Shown piece after piece: positions 40,061 through 50,611 of a stretch of DNA of 64,000 nt; positions within the stretch are counted from its first letter, which is position 1; each line of letters starts with the position of its first letter. The notes under the pieces were generated by a model. That model made no database searches, was not told the origin of the DNA, and was given only the letters and a program-made list of their open reading frames with translations. This stretch comes from Erwinia_E haradaeae_D. Lineage in GTDB: Bacteria; Pseudomonadota; Gammaproteobacteria; Enterobacterales; Enterobacteriaceae. The translations under genes and the position numbers were made by a program. Where the stretch lies: contig NZ_LR217715.1 of NCBI RefSeq assembly GCF_900698935.1, forward strand, positions 868,001 through 932,000. Reading direction: 5' to 3'.

Positions 40061-41161
40061 ATGATTATTATTAGATATCTCGTGTTGGCGACACTAAAAA
40101 ACCAAATAGCTATCTTATTTGTCCTGCTATCAGTCTTCTTTTGTCAAAAGTTAGTGAAGATACTCGGGGCAACGGTAGAAGGTGATATTCCCATCAATAT
40201 AGTGCTAACAATATTAGGTCTGAGTATACCACTGATGGCGCAGCTTATCCTGCCTTTAAGCTTGTTCTTAGCTATTTTAATCACATTTGGACGATTATAT
40301 ACTAATAGTGAAATTATAGCCATGCACGCTTGCGGCTTAGGTAAAAGTATACTGATTAAATCTTCTATGATATTAATACTTGTCACCGCGCTATTAGCAA
40401 CATTGAACAATGGCTGGATAGGGCCCTGGTCTGCGCAATATCAAAATAAAATTATACAGCATGCCAAAGAAAGATTCAGTATTACATCACTAATGGCAGG
40501 AAAATTTCACAAATCACCAGATGGACGTATAGTGTTGTTTATTGAAAAAATAAACCCACAAACCTTCACAAATATTTTTCTTGCTCAATCAAAAAACAAA
40601 GGAAATATGCAACCATATATAGTTATTGCAGATAAAGGTTATATAGGACAAAGACATGATGGTGCACAAATAGTAACTTTGGATACTGGCTTTCGCTTTG
40701 AAGGAACTCCATTTCTACATGATTTCCGTATCACAAATTTTAAAACGTATCAAGCGATCATTCATCCTCCTGAAATTACACAAAGTTTTAATAATGCTGA
40801 ACAAATGAGTTTGCCTGCCCTCTGGGTTATTAACACTTATGCTCCCAATTATCGTAGTGAATTACATTGGCGTTTAACATTAGTATTTGCAGTGTTAGTA
40901 ATGGGGTTAATAGTAATACCATTAAGTACGATTAATCCTCGTCATGGACGCATATTCTCTATATTGCCGGCAATGCTTCTTTATCTAATCTTTTTTTTAC
41001 TGCAGAGCTTAATGCAGTCTGGTGGTAGAAAGGGACAGATTAACCCTGCTATCTCAATGTGGATCATCAATATTGTTTATCTAGGAATTGCAATAATATT
41101 AAATTTATGGGACACCACCTTATTTCGCAAATTCAGAGAATGGTGTGTTCGTAGGAGTTAA
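40061..41161 (+). CDS. lptF: LPS export ABC permease LptF
   Basis: A 366-residue inner-membrane subunit (366 in E. coli) of the LptB2FGC transporter that extracts LPS and drives it to the outer membrane. The N-terminus MIIIRYLVLATLKNQIAILFVLL starts the first of six transmembrane helices; the periplasmic beta-jellyroll spans about residues 130-265, and helices 4-6 follow (LTLVFAVLVMGLIVIPLS). HACGLGKS is the coupling-helix region for LptB. The ribosome site is weak. lptG follows after 7 bp. Confidence 0.95.
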   Translation: MIIIRYLVLATLKNQIAILFVLLSVFFCQKLVKILGATVEGDIPINIVLTILGLSIPLMAQLILPLSLFLAILITFGRLYTNSEIIAMHACGLGKSILIKSSMILILVTALLATLNNGWIGPWSAQYQNKIIQHAKERFSITSLMAGKFHKSPDGRIVLFIEKINPQTFTNIFLAQSKNKGNMQPYIVIADKGYIGQRHDGAQIVTLDTGFRFEGTPFLHDFRITNFKTYQAIIHPPEITQSFNNAEQMSLPALWVINTYAPNYRSELHWRLTLVFAVLVMGLIVIPLSTINPRHGRIFSILPAMLLYLIFFLLQSLMQSGGRKGQINPAISMWIINIVYLGIAIILNLWDTTLFRKFREWCVRRS

Positions 41162-41168
41162 TCTAAAC

Positions 41169-42248
41169 ATGTTGAATATTTTTGACAAATATATTGGTAA
41201 AACCATCGCAAACCAAATACTTTCTACGCTATTGATGCTTGTATCGCTATCGAGTGCGATTAAATTTGTAGATCAATTACGAAAAACAGGACAAGGTGAA
41301 TACAACTTACTCAGTGCAATACTATATACTATTCTTAGTATACCTAAAGACATAGAGATATTCTTTCCAATGGGGGCGCTACTTGGTGCTTTAATAGGAC
41401 TAGGACTATTAACTCAGAATAAAGAGCTTATTGCGATGGAAGCGGCTGGCTTTACACGTATGCAAATTATAGGATCAGTAATGAAAATCACTTTCCCTCT
41501 GATCGTAATAATGATGCTCATCGGTGAATTTATTACTCCACTAGGAGTGGACATTGCACGTAACTATCGAATCAAAAAGTTAATGCATACAGCAGTGTAC
41601 TCTACTACAGGGAGCGTCTGGATACGGGAACATACAAATTTTATTTTTATTGAAAAGATACATACAAATAATCAAATTACTGGTATTAGTATATATAAAT
41701 TTAGTAACAATAAAAACCTATATACTGTACAATATGCAAAATCTGGTAAATATAATGCACATAAAAAACTATGGGATTTATCAGAGGTCTATCAGTCTAA
41801 TCTCAATCAGATAACACAGATTTGCAATACGTACACTGTGCATAACGAGTGGAACACCTCGATTACACCTAATAAATTACGAATACTCACTCTTAATCCA
41901 GAAACACTATCCATTCGGGGATTGTATCACTATTTAAAATATTTAGACCAAAGTGGTCAACAAGGCACGCGTTATCAACTCAGTATGTGGGGGAAAATAT
42001 GTCAACCACTATCTCTGATAGTAATGATGCTGATGTCATTATCATTAATCTTTGGGCCCTTGCGAAGAACGTCTATGGGTGTAAAAATTGTTACGGGAAT
42101 TAGTTTTGGATTCCTATTTTACATCCTCAATCAAATTTTTGGCCTATTAAGTTTAGTTTGTCATGCTTCTCCGATATTAGGAGCTCTTCTACCAAGTATA
42201 GTGTTTGTTGTCATTAGCATTACAATACTTATCGTATGTAAAAAATAA
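41169..42248 (+). CDS. lptG: LPS export ABC permease LptG
   Basis: A 359-residue partner of LptF (360 in E. coli). I place the start at the ATG at 41169 (MLNIFDKYIGKTIANQIL), preceded by AGGAG at 41153; a GTG at 41145 inside lptF would add eight residues. IKFVDQLRKTGQGEYNLLSA, EAAGFTRMQIIGSVMK and the C-terminal SLIFGPLRRTSMGVKIVTGISFG (in part FGPLRRTSMGVKIVTG) are conserved. Six helices and a periplasmic jellyroll are expected. With msbA, lpxK and the waa genes it completes a picture of active LPS export. Confidence 0.95.
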   Translation: MLNIFDKYIGKTIANQILSTLLMLVSLSSAIKFVDQLRKTGQGEYNLLSAILYTILSIPKDIEIFFPMGALLGALIGLGLLTQNKELIAMEAAGFTRMQIIGSVMKITFPLIVIMMLIGEFITPLGVDIARNYRIKKLMHTAVYSTTGSVWIREHTNFIFIEKIHTNNQITGISIYKFSNNKNLYTVQYAKSGKYNAHKKLWDLSEVYQSNLNQITQICNTYTVHNEWNTSITPNKLRILTLNPETLSIRGLYHYLKYLDQSGQQGTRYQLSMWGKICQPLSLIVMMLMSLSLIFGPLRRTSMGVKIVTGISFGFLFYILNQIFGLLSLVCHASPILGALLPSIVFVVISITILIVCKK

Positions 42249-43855
42249 AGAGTGTAAGTAATCTACAGCTGACATCTTTTTTAAAAACTTTCCACTACAA
42301 TAAACGGGTTTTGTCATATTCAATGATGTGAAGTCTAAGAAATGATTGTTATCTGCAATACTTGAACAGCCATTTTACCGCTATACATTTTTAGATTTTA
42401 TTGCTTGTCTAAAGTTCCACATTCTATAATAAATGAGATATAAAAAATCAATAAACTGTGATCCCATTGTTCTTTGTATACAGCAAAACTCTGCCTTCTG
42501 TGAGCGAATATAAAGATAATACAATTTATGCCTCTTAATACTTCTACTCTCTCAATGCTAGTATAGTTTTCATATGATTTATCGGAGAAACTCATGAAAA
42601 ACTTTTACTTTTGCATAAGTTCTACAAAAACAGCCTATTAATTGTAGCCACATACTATGATCGCAATATTCCTCTACCTAACAAAAACATTCGTATCACA
42701 GATACGATGATCTTGAGTAAGATACATCAAATATTAATAATATTAATTCACATTAATATACAGATCTCTAATAATACTCATTTTTTGTGTACTCTTGATC
42801 ACGCTAGATTAACTGTATTAAATGTATATCCTGCAAAAAATAGTTACCATTCCACCTCTTTGACGCTTCCATAATAATCAAAACGAGACAAATAGCATCG
42901 CCCATATAATTTATAACATATCATTATCATATTGCGTATTAAAATCACATAAAGATAACGTGATAAATGTATTCATCTATGCTAGGAAATCCAACGGGTT
43001 GTGAATGCATATACCCCTAAACTGCTGTTATCTATTGACTGTAAGTTTCCCTTAACAGTTTTAACACTCGAGCAGCTTTAGTCAAAATGCTCACCGTATC
43101 ACACACTCACAGGAACCTCAGTATACATACAATCAATAATACTATTATCCTAGCAGTTAAATTGTCAACACACAAAATGATCACTAGATCATGATAGGAA
43201 TGAAGAATAATAGTGATATTATCTAGAAAAACTCTATACGATTCAAGAGGTTAAGAAAATGTGAAATATATCATAATACAGTCTTCTCACAATCGGTTAA
43301 GATCAGTACACTCACAGTGTAAAATACTATCGATGTATTCATGCCATAATAAAAATAAATTCTTAATTCATAGAATGGTATAATCCGTATATCATTTGAT
43401 TCACTACCATACTAAAATTACTCGTTATGTACTACCTATGAAATAATAAATGATACGGAATGATTATATCCTATTCTGAAATACTGAGATTCGCAAATAT
43501 GTACTCATGCTTTATTAGACGTACGTTTTGCATAGCACGCCTAACATCCATCAGCAATGATATATATATCTATTATGACATCTCTTTTTCTTCTAAAGCG
43601 TCAAACAGTCTATCTATGTTTTTAGAATACTGTAACCAAGCTCCTATCATAGCTTATAAAAAAAATCTTTTATCTCGCTGACATTTACTCGATAGGTGAC
43701 CACAATCCAATACATCACCGGTATTCATATTAAATACATAATATAATATTTTTTCTTGAAAAGATCACACATGTGTCTTTGTCATATATCAAATACTTCT
43801 GTAATACTATTTTCTTAAACGATATGTCAAATATAACTTTACTCAAAAGTAAATG
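42249..43855. other. Long gene-free stretch between lptG and holB
   Basis: About 1.6 kb between convergent genes. Two short frames (42611-42874 and 43460-43681) have no ribosome site or motif. A perfect 7-bp hairpin (TCGTATC-ACA-GATACGA) lies at 42701-42717. Nothing else was recognised. Confidence 0.5.
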
Positions 43856-44833
43856 CTATTTTTTTAGTGCGCGCTCCCAACGTAAAAGTTGTTCTGTTAA
43901 TAATAATTCAGAGTTTACGCCTTCTATCGTTAATAATCTTTTATAACATCTGGTCCAAGTATCGAGACTCTCATGCAGCATAGGGCTCGATAACAATCTT
44001 ACAATTTTTATGATTAATGGTAGATTATCAAGATTACTCACAAACTCTCCTGCACCCTTACGATATTTTTCTGCGTCAATCAATAGAGAACATAGCCAGT
44101 TAATACGCTTTATCGCATTATTATCATTAAGCACAGGTAGTAAACTCAAAAGATCACCATGTAATGCTTCAGACAACCTAGAACATACCAATAAACGCTG
44201 TTTCCATGATGATCCTGTTAATAACTCGAGTGCCTCTAAAGGTGCACCAGAAGATAAACGTAAAGCTGTGTGACATCCATTATGCTCAGATGAGTGCTGC
44301 TGTTTTATCCAGTGTAAACTAAACGCCTCATCGGGTATGGGTAGTTTTAATAATAGACAACGACTACGTAGTGTCATTAAAAGATATGAAGGATCGTGTA
44401 CTGTAAGAAAAAACCAGGTATTAGAAGAAGGTTCCTCCAAGGTTTTTAGCAGTGCATGAGCCGCAGATTCTGTGAGCTTATAAGCGTCTAGCAACAATAC
44501 TATTTTTGCCCCACCTAAATGGGAATGCTGATAAAGTTTTGCTATAACACCACGTGCTATATCAATTCCAATCGTATTAGTGTTTTTTTGTATCTCTATC
44601 TTATGCATGTCAGGATGGGTTCCAGACAGCATGAGCCCACAAGAGTGACACTGCCCACAGCTTTTTACGCCTTGTCGGTCATAGCACATCAACCATCGTG
44701 CTACTTCTCTAATTAAAATCTCTACTCCCATACCTGGTAGAGCCTGAATTAGCAACGCATGATGACCACGGTGTGCTATGTGCTGCGTAATAATTGTATG
44801 GTAGCTGCTATTCAACCATGGATACCATCGCAT
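43856..44833 (-). CDS. holB: DNA polymerase III delta' subunit
   Basis: A 325-residue clamp-loader subunit (334 in E. coli), which with tau/gamma and delta loads the beta clamp. It opens MRWYPWLNSSYHTII like E. coli HolB. The four zinc cysteines are present (MCYDRQ, then SCGQCHSC), and NALLKTLEEP appears as AHALLKTLEEPSSNTWFFL with the sensor LRSRC. The Walker A is degenerate (ALPGMGVE), as normal for delta'. In E. coli it sits between tmk and tatD; here it stands alone, 90 bp before rpmG. Confidence 0.95.
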   Translation of the reverse strand: MRWYPWLNSSYHTIITQHIAHRGHHALLIQALPGMGVEILIREVARWLMCYDRQGVKSCGQCHSCGLMLSGTHPDMHKIEIQKNTNTIGIDIARGVIAKLYQHSHLGGAKIVLLLDAYKLTESAAHALLKTLEEPSSNTWFFLTVHDPSYLLMTLRSRCLLLKLPIPDEAFSLHWIKQQHSSEHNGCHTALRLSSGAPLEALELLTGSSWKQRLLVCSRLSEALHGDLLSLLPVLNDNNAIKRINWLCSLLIDAEKYRKGAGEFVSNLDNLPLIIKIVRLLSSPMLHESLDTWTRCYKRLLTIEGVNSELLLTEQLLRWERALKK

Positions 44834-44921
44834 TATAATGCTATCACTATCGATAAGTTTAGAGTTGTGATAATAGATATATAGATTCTACACATGGCTT
44901 CTATTTTGCACTCAAAATGTA

Positions 44922-45089
44922 TTATTTAATTTTAGCCTCTTTATACAATACGTAACGACGCACTACTGGGTCAAATTTTCTCAGTTCTAATTTCTCAATC
45001 TTGTTGCGCTTGTTCTTAGTCGTGGTATAGAAATGACCTGTACCGGCAGACGAAAGCATCTTAATTTTTTCACGTACACCTTTAGCCAT
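44922..45089 (-). CDS. rpmG: 50S ribosomal protein L33
   Basis: A 55-residue ribosomal protein, the same length as in E. coli and nearly identical to it (MAKGVREKIK, TGHFYTTTKNKR, KFDPVVRRYVLYKEAKIK). The ATG at 45089 is preceded by AAGGAAATACAAT. Its first eight bases overlap the end of rpmB, so translation is probably coupled. The sequence lacks the two CxxC pairs, the zinc-free E. coli type. Confidence 0.97.
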   Translation of the reverse strand: MAKGVREKIKMLSSAGTGHFYTTTKNKRNKIEKLELRKFDPVVRRYVLYKEAKIK

Positions 45090-45345
45090 ATTGTATTTCC
45101 TTGTGTGTTGGATCATTAGCTCTACGTGTTCGTAATGTTGCCAACACTAGTTCAATACCATTTTTATCAATAATACGAATGCCTTGAGCAGACAGCCGTA
45201 GTTTAATAAAACGTTTTTCACTTGCTACCCAAAAACGATGAGAATGTAAATTTGGTAGAAAGCGGCGCTTTGTGGCATTCATAGCATGCGAACGGTTGTT
45301 CCCGGTAATGGGGCGTTTGCCTGTGACCTGGCAGATTCGTGACAT
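45082..45345 (-). CDS. rpmB: 50S ribosomal protein L28 with C-terminal extension
   Basis: An 87-residue L28; E. coli L28 has 78. The start MSRICQVTGKRPITGNNRSHAMNATKRRFLPNLHSHRFW (seen as MSRICQVTGKRPITGNNRSH) is at 45345. The body matches E. coli to LRTR, after which the normal RGEKY ending is replaced by about a dozen new residues ending KEIQYG. The frame closes only 8 nt inside rpmG, so the original stop and the gap between the genes have been lost by mutation or a small frameshift. GGGGAAAGAG precedes the start, and a good promoter lies at 45405-45433. Confidence 0.95.
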   Translation of the reverse strand: MSRICQVTGKRPITGNNRSHAMNATKRRFLPNLHSHRFWVASEKRFIKLRLSAQGIRIIDKNGIELVLATLRTRRANDPTHKEIQYG

Positions 45346-45404
45346 TGCTCTTTCCCCGAAAAGTTTTAAATGAACTGAATATCCTATCATAGAATAGCTA
45401 ATTA

Positions 45405-45433
45405 TTTATACATGCAGATTAATCATACTTCAA
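45405..45433 (-). promoter_or_regulatory. Promoter of rpmB-rpmG
   Basis: On the minus strand a TTGAAG -35 (45428-45433) and a TATAAA -10 (45405-45410) are separated by 17 bp. Transcription would begin near 45398, giving a leader of about 53 nt before rpmB. Confidence 0.6.
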
Positions 45434-46126
45434 CATAAGTCTCTCGGATCTACCTCGTATTAGAGATAGCGCATGACTAGTAGTCTACTTCTGAGTCTAT
45501 AACACTACGGAGACCTTATTCCTAAAATCATCAGATCAAGCTCTTAGTAATCATTCATTTGTGAAAGAAATTAGTTGTGACGTCTAATGATGCTTCTGAA
45601 TCTCTTGTACACAGCAAACTATTTTTAGTACAGCACAAAGTGGCATGTAAAGCTATCAAGTTTAATATTGTAACTTGCTAATAATTTGTAATGAGATTCG
45701 TTATAGGTTTTTATTGTTAGACACAGATATCAATTGTTAAGCACATCATACTAGTATAAAAATATATATCTACCTTATATAATATTTCTGACTTACAGTT
45801 TTTTAATAAAAACATCTACATAAATTCAGATAGATGTGTCAGTATATTTTAACAAATAATTTATACCCTACTCATTATGTTATTTATTTGCTCAATAATA
45901 TATTTATTTTTTCTTTTATAAGATTGGTAATTGCATATTATATTAGAACAAAAATTATATGTATAACTAGTGTTGTAGCATCAAAGAAATCGATCATATC
46001 ATAGTATGAATCACTCTTTAATATTTAAATGCAATCTTTGTCAGATGTCATAACATCATGTATTTATTTTAAAAACATATGATACAATATAATTATTCAT
46101 TATAGAAATTATTATTACAATATATT

Positions 46127-46159
46127 ATATTCATGCAATCTGAAAGATTGCATGAATAT
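46127..46159. repeat. Perfect hairpin with 15-bp stem
   Basis: ATATTCATGCAATCT and its exact reverse complement flank a 3-nt GAA. It lies about 600 bp beyond the trpS stop, far from any gene, with no T-run on either side. A stem this long is very unlikely by chance. Confidence 0.85.
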
Positions 46160-46753
46160 CACTGAGCATGCAGTATAATAAAAACTATATCATACGACTT
46201 AGTGATATCATCACATATTGTTCTAAATTCTATATGTTATTTTAACTACAATATCTAAAAACTAACTTTACATTAATTCAAATGAATTATATGCGCATTA
46301 AAAATACAGTTATCTAGAATCGATTTCTCATAATTCACAATTGCAAAATCATCTTTTATACATATTTATATCCAAATAAAAAGAAATAGCACAGTATTAC
46401 TGATATTGAAGAGTTTTTTATTAAGAAAAAACTTGCATGGCAAAAATTCATACACTCTTTCTCACTGAGCATTGATTGTTAATCTATGCACATTTGTAAA
46501 ATATATAAAATATCTATACTGTGTTATATCTATAGGTCGCCTGCAAATAAATATTATAATATGTTCACTCTCTCATAAAAATAAAAACTGTTGAAATCAA
46601 TGTAATGGGACATTCGATGCATGCAAAATATATTCAGAACTAAAGATTGAATCATAGACAAAATATATATTTCTTCAAATCCTACAATTTAAGCAGAAGA
46701 CTAACATTGTAAAATGCCATATCGATGAGTCACCTTAGGAGGTAAGCAATCAT

Positions 46754-47758
46754 CTAATATTCAATAAATAAACCAAGAGCATCATAAACTTTGTGTAATG
46801 TTTTTTGAGCGCCCATACGTGCTTTTGTTGAACCCTGATGGATTACATTACAAAGAAAGCTTTCGTCATGACGATAAACATGATACATTGTATTCAATTT
46901 ATTAACCATCTCAGATACTGCCTCCGCTGTGTCATCTTTCAGATGACCATATAACTTACCAGAAAATTCCTCTTCCAGTACACTTATCGATACACCTCGT
47001 ATAGCCGATAAGATTACTAACAAATTTGAAATACCAGGTTTTTCCTTTGGAGCATAACGAATCACTGGGGGGTTTTCACTATCTGTGACAGCCCTTTTTA
47101 TTTTATTTCGAACTGACTGCGTACTTTCTAGAAGGCTAATAAAATTATTATGGTTACGGTCACTTTTAGACATCTTTGTGGTGGGATTGAGCAACGACAT
47201 AACGCGGCCACCGCACTGCGGAAATAATGGTTCAGGTATTATAAATATATCACCATATAACTGATTAAAACGTAAGGCTATATTACGACTCAGTTCTAAA
47301 TGCTGCCTTTGATCTGCACCTACAGGCACGATGGCTGCCTGATGTAAGAGAATATCAGATGCCATTAACACTGGATAATTGAATAAACCGGAATGCATAT
47401 TCTCCGCATAGTTCGATAATTTATTTTTAAATTGAGTCATACGGTTTAATTCACCAAGATACGTATAACAATTTAAAACCCAGCTCAACTGAGTATGTTC
47501 AGGTATTTGTGACTGCAGAAAAATCATACTTTTTTGAGGATCTACTCCACAGGCTAAATACATTGCTATTGTATCTAACGTAGCCTGGCGTAAAGCTCTT
47601 GGATCTTGTCGTCCCGTAAGAGCATGCAAATCAGCAATACAATATATACAGCGGTACTCATCCTGAATTTTTATCCACTGATGAAGTGCACCAATATAAT
47701 TCCCGATAGTTAATTCACCTGACGGTTGTACCCCGCTAAATACAATTGGTTTACTCAT
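46754..47758 (-). CDS. trpS: Tryptophanyl-tRNA synthetase
   Basis: A 334-residue class I synthetase, the same length as E. coli TrpS. SGVQPSGELTIGNYIGALHQW holds the HIGH-type motif (TIGN), GRQDPRALR is typical, and KMSKSDRN is the KMSKS loop. Tryptophan-binding residues lie in VLNCYTYLGELNRMTQFK in part LNRMTQFK. The ribosome site is TTTAGGTAG. It stands alone between long gene-free stretches; in E. coli it ends the damX-dam-rpe-gph operon, none of which is here. Confidence 0.97.
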   Translation of the reverse strand: MSKPIVFSGVQPSGELTIGNYIGALHQWIKIQDEYRCIYCIADLHALTGRQDPRALRQATLDTIAMYLACGVDPQKSMIFLQSQIPEHTQLSWVLNCYTYLGELNRMTQFKNKLSNYAENMHSGLFNYPVLMASDILLHQAAIVPVGADQRQHLELSRNIALRFNQLYGDIFIIPEPLFPQCGGRVMSLLNPTTKMSKSDRNHNNFISLLESTQSVRNKIKRAVTDSENPPVIRYAPKEKPGISNLLVILSAIRGVSISVLEEEFSGKLYGHLKDDTAEAVSEMVNKLNTMYHVYRHDESFLCNVIHQGSTKARMGAQKTLHKVYDALGLFIEY

Positions 47759-48955
47759 AATGACTACCTAAATAATTAACACTGAATCAATCATCACTTA
47801 TACTTGACAATCTCGCTGAATCATTTTAAAAGAAAAGTATACACTGCTATCAATATATCTGTCTCCATATCTTCACTGAAGATTATCTCAGCACGTAATA
47901 TTCACGACAAAAATATTTTATATAATATCACTACGCGTTGTTACAATGCAGCATTTTTATTTTTCGCTGCACACCTATTGTGATTGCTATTTATACTCAC
48001 TATACACATGCATTGTTATCTCTTCTATATCGACTACAATAAAAAACGATGGCTAAACTAGGCCGAACACATATGGTCCTTCTGGTGCAGAGTTTTAATA
48101 TTATATTGTTGCAACATATAGCTAATAACACACATGCATATTTGTATAAAAATTTTTAACAAGCTTAAATGATACGTTACTTTTCCGATAAAAACATGTT
48201 ATATACACTGGATCTACAATCAAATTGGTTATGCTACAATCACTTCAAGCATTTTAATACCACGACAATTTTTCTTGTCTTTTCTACAACGTGTTTTTAT
48301 TTAGATACACACTTAACAAAAAGTTCTCTGCTACATATATTGTGGTGTTAGGACGACCGTAATTGATAGTTGAATTCTCTTTGATGCCCATATAACCACA
48401 TACACACTATACAGTTATATGCCTCTATATTATTTTTACACCAAATCTTCCGCGTATAAATCTTATAATCAATATACTCTAAAAGATGATATTCTTTTTA
48501 CCAAGCTCCACCTACTAGTAGTCATGGTTATTGCCTCTATCTCCTGATTCAGAATTTTTCTAGCAGTATCTATCTCTATACATCAATTTAATTATGAGGG
48601 AGTGTCGAACATGCATAGAAAATGCACGATCCCATCGCACAATAATATAATCTAAATACATCTTACAACTTCTCTAAGAATATCATTCTTGAATACAAAA
48701 TAATAAAAGTACTCTAGATTGTTCTATACCGGCCATTCATTTCCAATATATCAAGCCTCGTATGTAAACTCAGGAGTGAAACGCTCAAAAGCTAACCTAG
48801 AATAATATCTATCATCGCCCCATAATGCACTTGCTATGCTTAAGATACAAGAAAATATCTATTTTAATACACGACAGTGTTTACGCAGCAATACATTATC
48901 AGTTATGATAAGATTTTATATTTGTATTATCAATCAAGGTATACTTAATTTGACT
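47759..48955. other. Gene-free stretch between trpS and metG
   Basis: About 1.2 kb between divergent genes. In-frame codons run from 48836 into metG, but they lack similarity and a ribosome site. No remnant or long hairpin was seen. Confidence 0.5.
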
Positions 48956-50611
48956 ATGTCTACAGTTGAAAAAAAAATATTAGTAACATGTGCTCTGCCA
49001 TATGCAAACGGCTCTATCCATCTTGGTCATATGCTAGAACATATCCAAGCAGACATCTGGGTACGTTACCAAAAAATATGCGGCAATCAGGTGTACTTTA
49101 TATGTGCTGATGATACACATGGAACGCCTGTAATGCTACAAGCAAAGAAATTAGGAATCTCTCCTGAACAATTAATTGCACAAAGTAGTCAAGAACACCA
49201 AGATGATTTTGCAAAATTTAATATTAGCTACGACAACTATTATTCTACTCATAGTCAAGAAAATCGTGATTTGTCTGAACTAATTTATACACGATTAAAA
49301 AACAATGGTTTTATTAAAAAACGTATGGTCACTCAACTATATGATGTAGATATAGGAATATTTCTTCCAGACCGCTTTGTACAAGGCATCTGCCCGCACT
49401 GTAAATCACCAGATCAATACGGCGATAGCTGCACAATCTGCTCTGCAATCTATAATCCTTCTGAACTTCTTGAAGCTACATCTGTTTTATCTGGCACTAC
49501 CCCTGTTTTACGTAGTTCTGAACACTTTTTTTTTGATTTACCACAGTTCACTTCATTTCTCAAAACATGGATTGACTCTGGTATGTTGCAAGCACAAATC
49601 GTTCATAAACTCTACGAATGGTTTAATATCGGCCTACAACAATGGGATATTTCACGTGATGCACCGTACTTTGGTTTTGAAATCCCTGATGCACCAGGTA
49701 AATATTTTTACGTCTGGCTAGATGCTCCTATTGGTTATATAGCAGCCTTTAAAAACTTATGTCAGAAACGTAAAAACATTGACTTTGCATCTTTTTGGAA
49801 AAAAGATTCTGACACCGAGCTCTATCACTTTATTGGTAAAGATATTATATATTTTCATAGCTTATTCTGGCCTGCAATTTTAAATGGGAGTCAACTGCGG
49901 ACCCCCACAAACCTTTTTGTTCACGGCCATCTCACAGTAAATGGAACTAAGATGTCAAAATCACGCGGAACTTTTATTAAAGCGAAAACGTGGCTTCAAT
50001 ATCTTGATTCCGATAGTTTACGATACTACTACGCATCTAAACTTTCATCGCATATTGAAGACATTGACTTAAATCTTGAAGATTTTTTACATCGTGTAAA
50101 TAGTGATATCGTTAATAAAATTGTTAACCTAGCTGCACGTACAGCCTCTTTTATTAATAAAAGGTTTGCTGGTCAATTATCTCATACCATTGATGATAAA
50201 AAACTACATAACACCTTCATTGAATCTTCTACTACCATTGGTAATTTCTGGAATAATCGTGAATTTAATCATGCAATACGCGAAATCATGAAACTGGCTG
50301 ATATTGCTAATCGCTATATTGATCAAAAAGCACCATGGCTGATAGCAAAACAAACAGGGCGCGAGACTGAACTACAAGAAATCTGCTCAATGGGTATTAA
50401 TCTATTCTATATATTAATAAACTGGCTTCAACCAGTTGTTCCATCACTTACTCAAAGATCTGAAAAGTTTTTAAATCATAAAATTCTCTGGAAAAATATT
50501 GAACATCCATTGCTAAATCATAAGATAAACGAGTTTAAAACTTTATATCATCGTATTGACACAAAACAAATTAATCATCTAATGGAATCTGCAAAAGAAG
50601 AAAACTTATAA
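48956..50611 (+). CDS. metG: Methionyl-tRNA synthetase, naturally lacking the C-terminal domain
   Basis: A 551-residue class I synthetase. The start MSTVEKKILVTCALPYANG at 48956 aligns with E. coli. The HIGH motif is HLGH, the zinc knuckle keeps CPHC and CTIC with nine residues between, and the KMSKS loop is KMSKSRGTF. The anticodon-binding helical domain is complete to HRIDTKQINHLMESAKEENL in part LMESAKEENL. E. coli MetRS has 677 residues; the missing 126 form the EMAP-II-like tRNA-binding and dimerisation domain. The gene ends cleanly, so this is a true shortened, probably monomeric enzyme. No trace of the lost domain was seen downstream. Confidence 0.96.
   Translation: MSTVEKKILVTCALPYANGSIHLGHMLEHIQADIWVRYQKICGNQVYFICADDTHGTPVMLQAKKLGISPEQLIAQSSQEHQDDFAKFNISYDNYYSTHSQENRDLSELIYTRLKNNGFIKKRMVTQLYDVDIGIFLPDRFVQGICPHCKSPDQYGDSCTICSAIYNPSELLEATSVLSGTTPVLRSSEHFFFDLPQFTSFLKTWIDSGMLQAQIVHKLYEWFNIGLQQWDISRDAPYFGFEIPDAPGKYFYVWLDAPIGYIAAFKNLCQKRKNIDFASFWKKDSDTELYHFIGKDIIYFHSLFWPAILNGSQLRTPTNLFVHGHLTVNGTKMSKSRGTFIKAKTWLQYLDSDSLRYYYASKLSSHIEDIDLNLEDFLHRVNSDIVNKIVNLAARTASFINKRFAGQLSHTIDDKKLHNTFIESSTTIGNFWNNREFNHAIREIMKLADIANRYIDQKAPWLIAKQTGRETELQEICSMGINLFYILINWLQPVVPSLTQRSEKFLNHKILWKNIEHPLLNHKINEFKTLYHRIDTKQINHLMESAKEENL

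Larger units (their letters stand above)
45346..46753. other. Gene-free stretch between trpS and rpmB
   Basis: About 1.4 kb of very AT-rich DNA. It holds the rpmB promoter and an isolated perfect hairpin with a 15-bp stem at 46127-46159. No coding remnant was recognised. Confidence 0.5.

Noticed and set aside
42611..42874. 87-codon plus-strand frame
   Set aside because: No ribosome site or family signature; chance frames of this length are expected.
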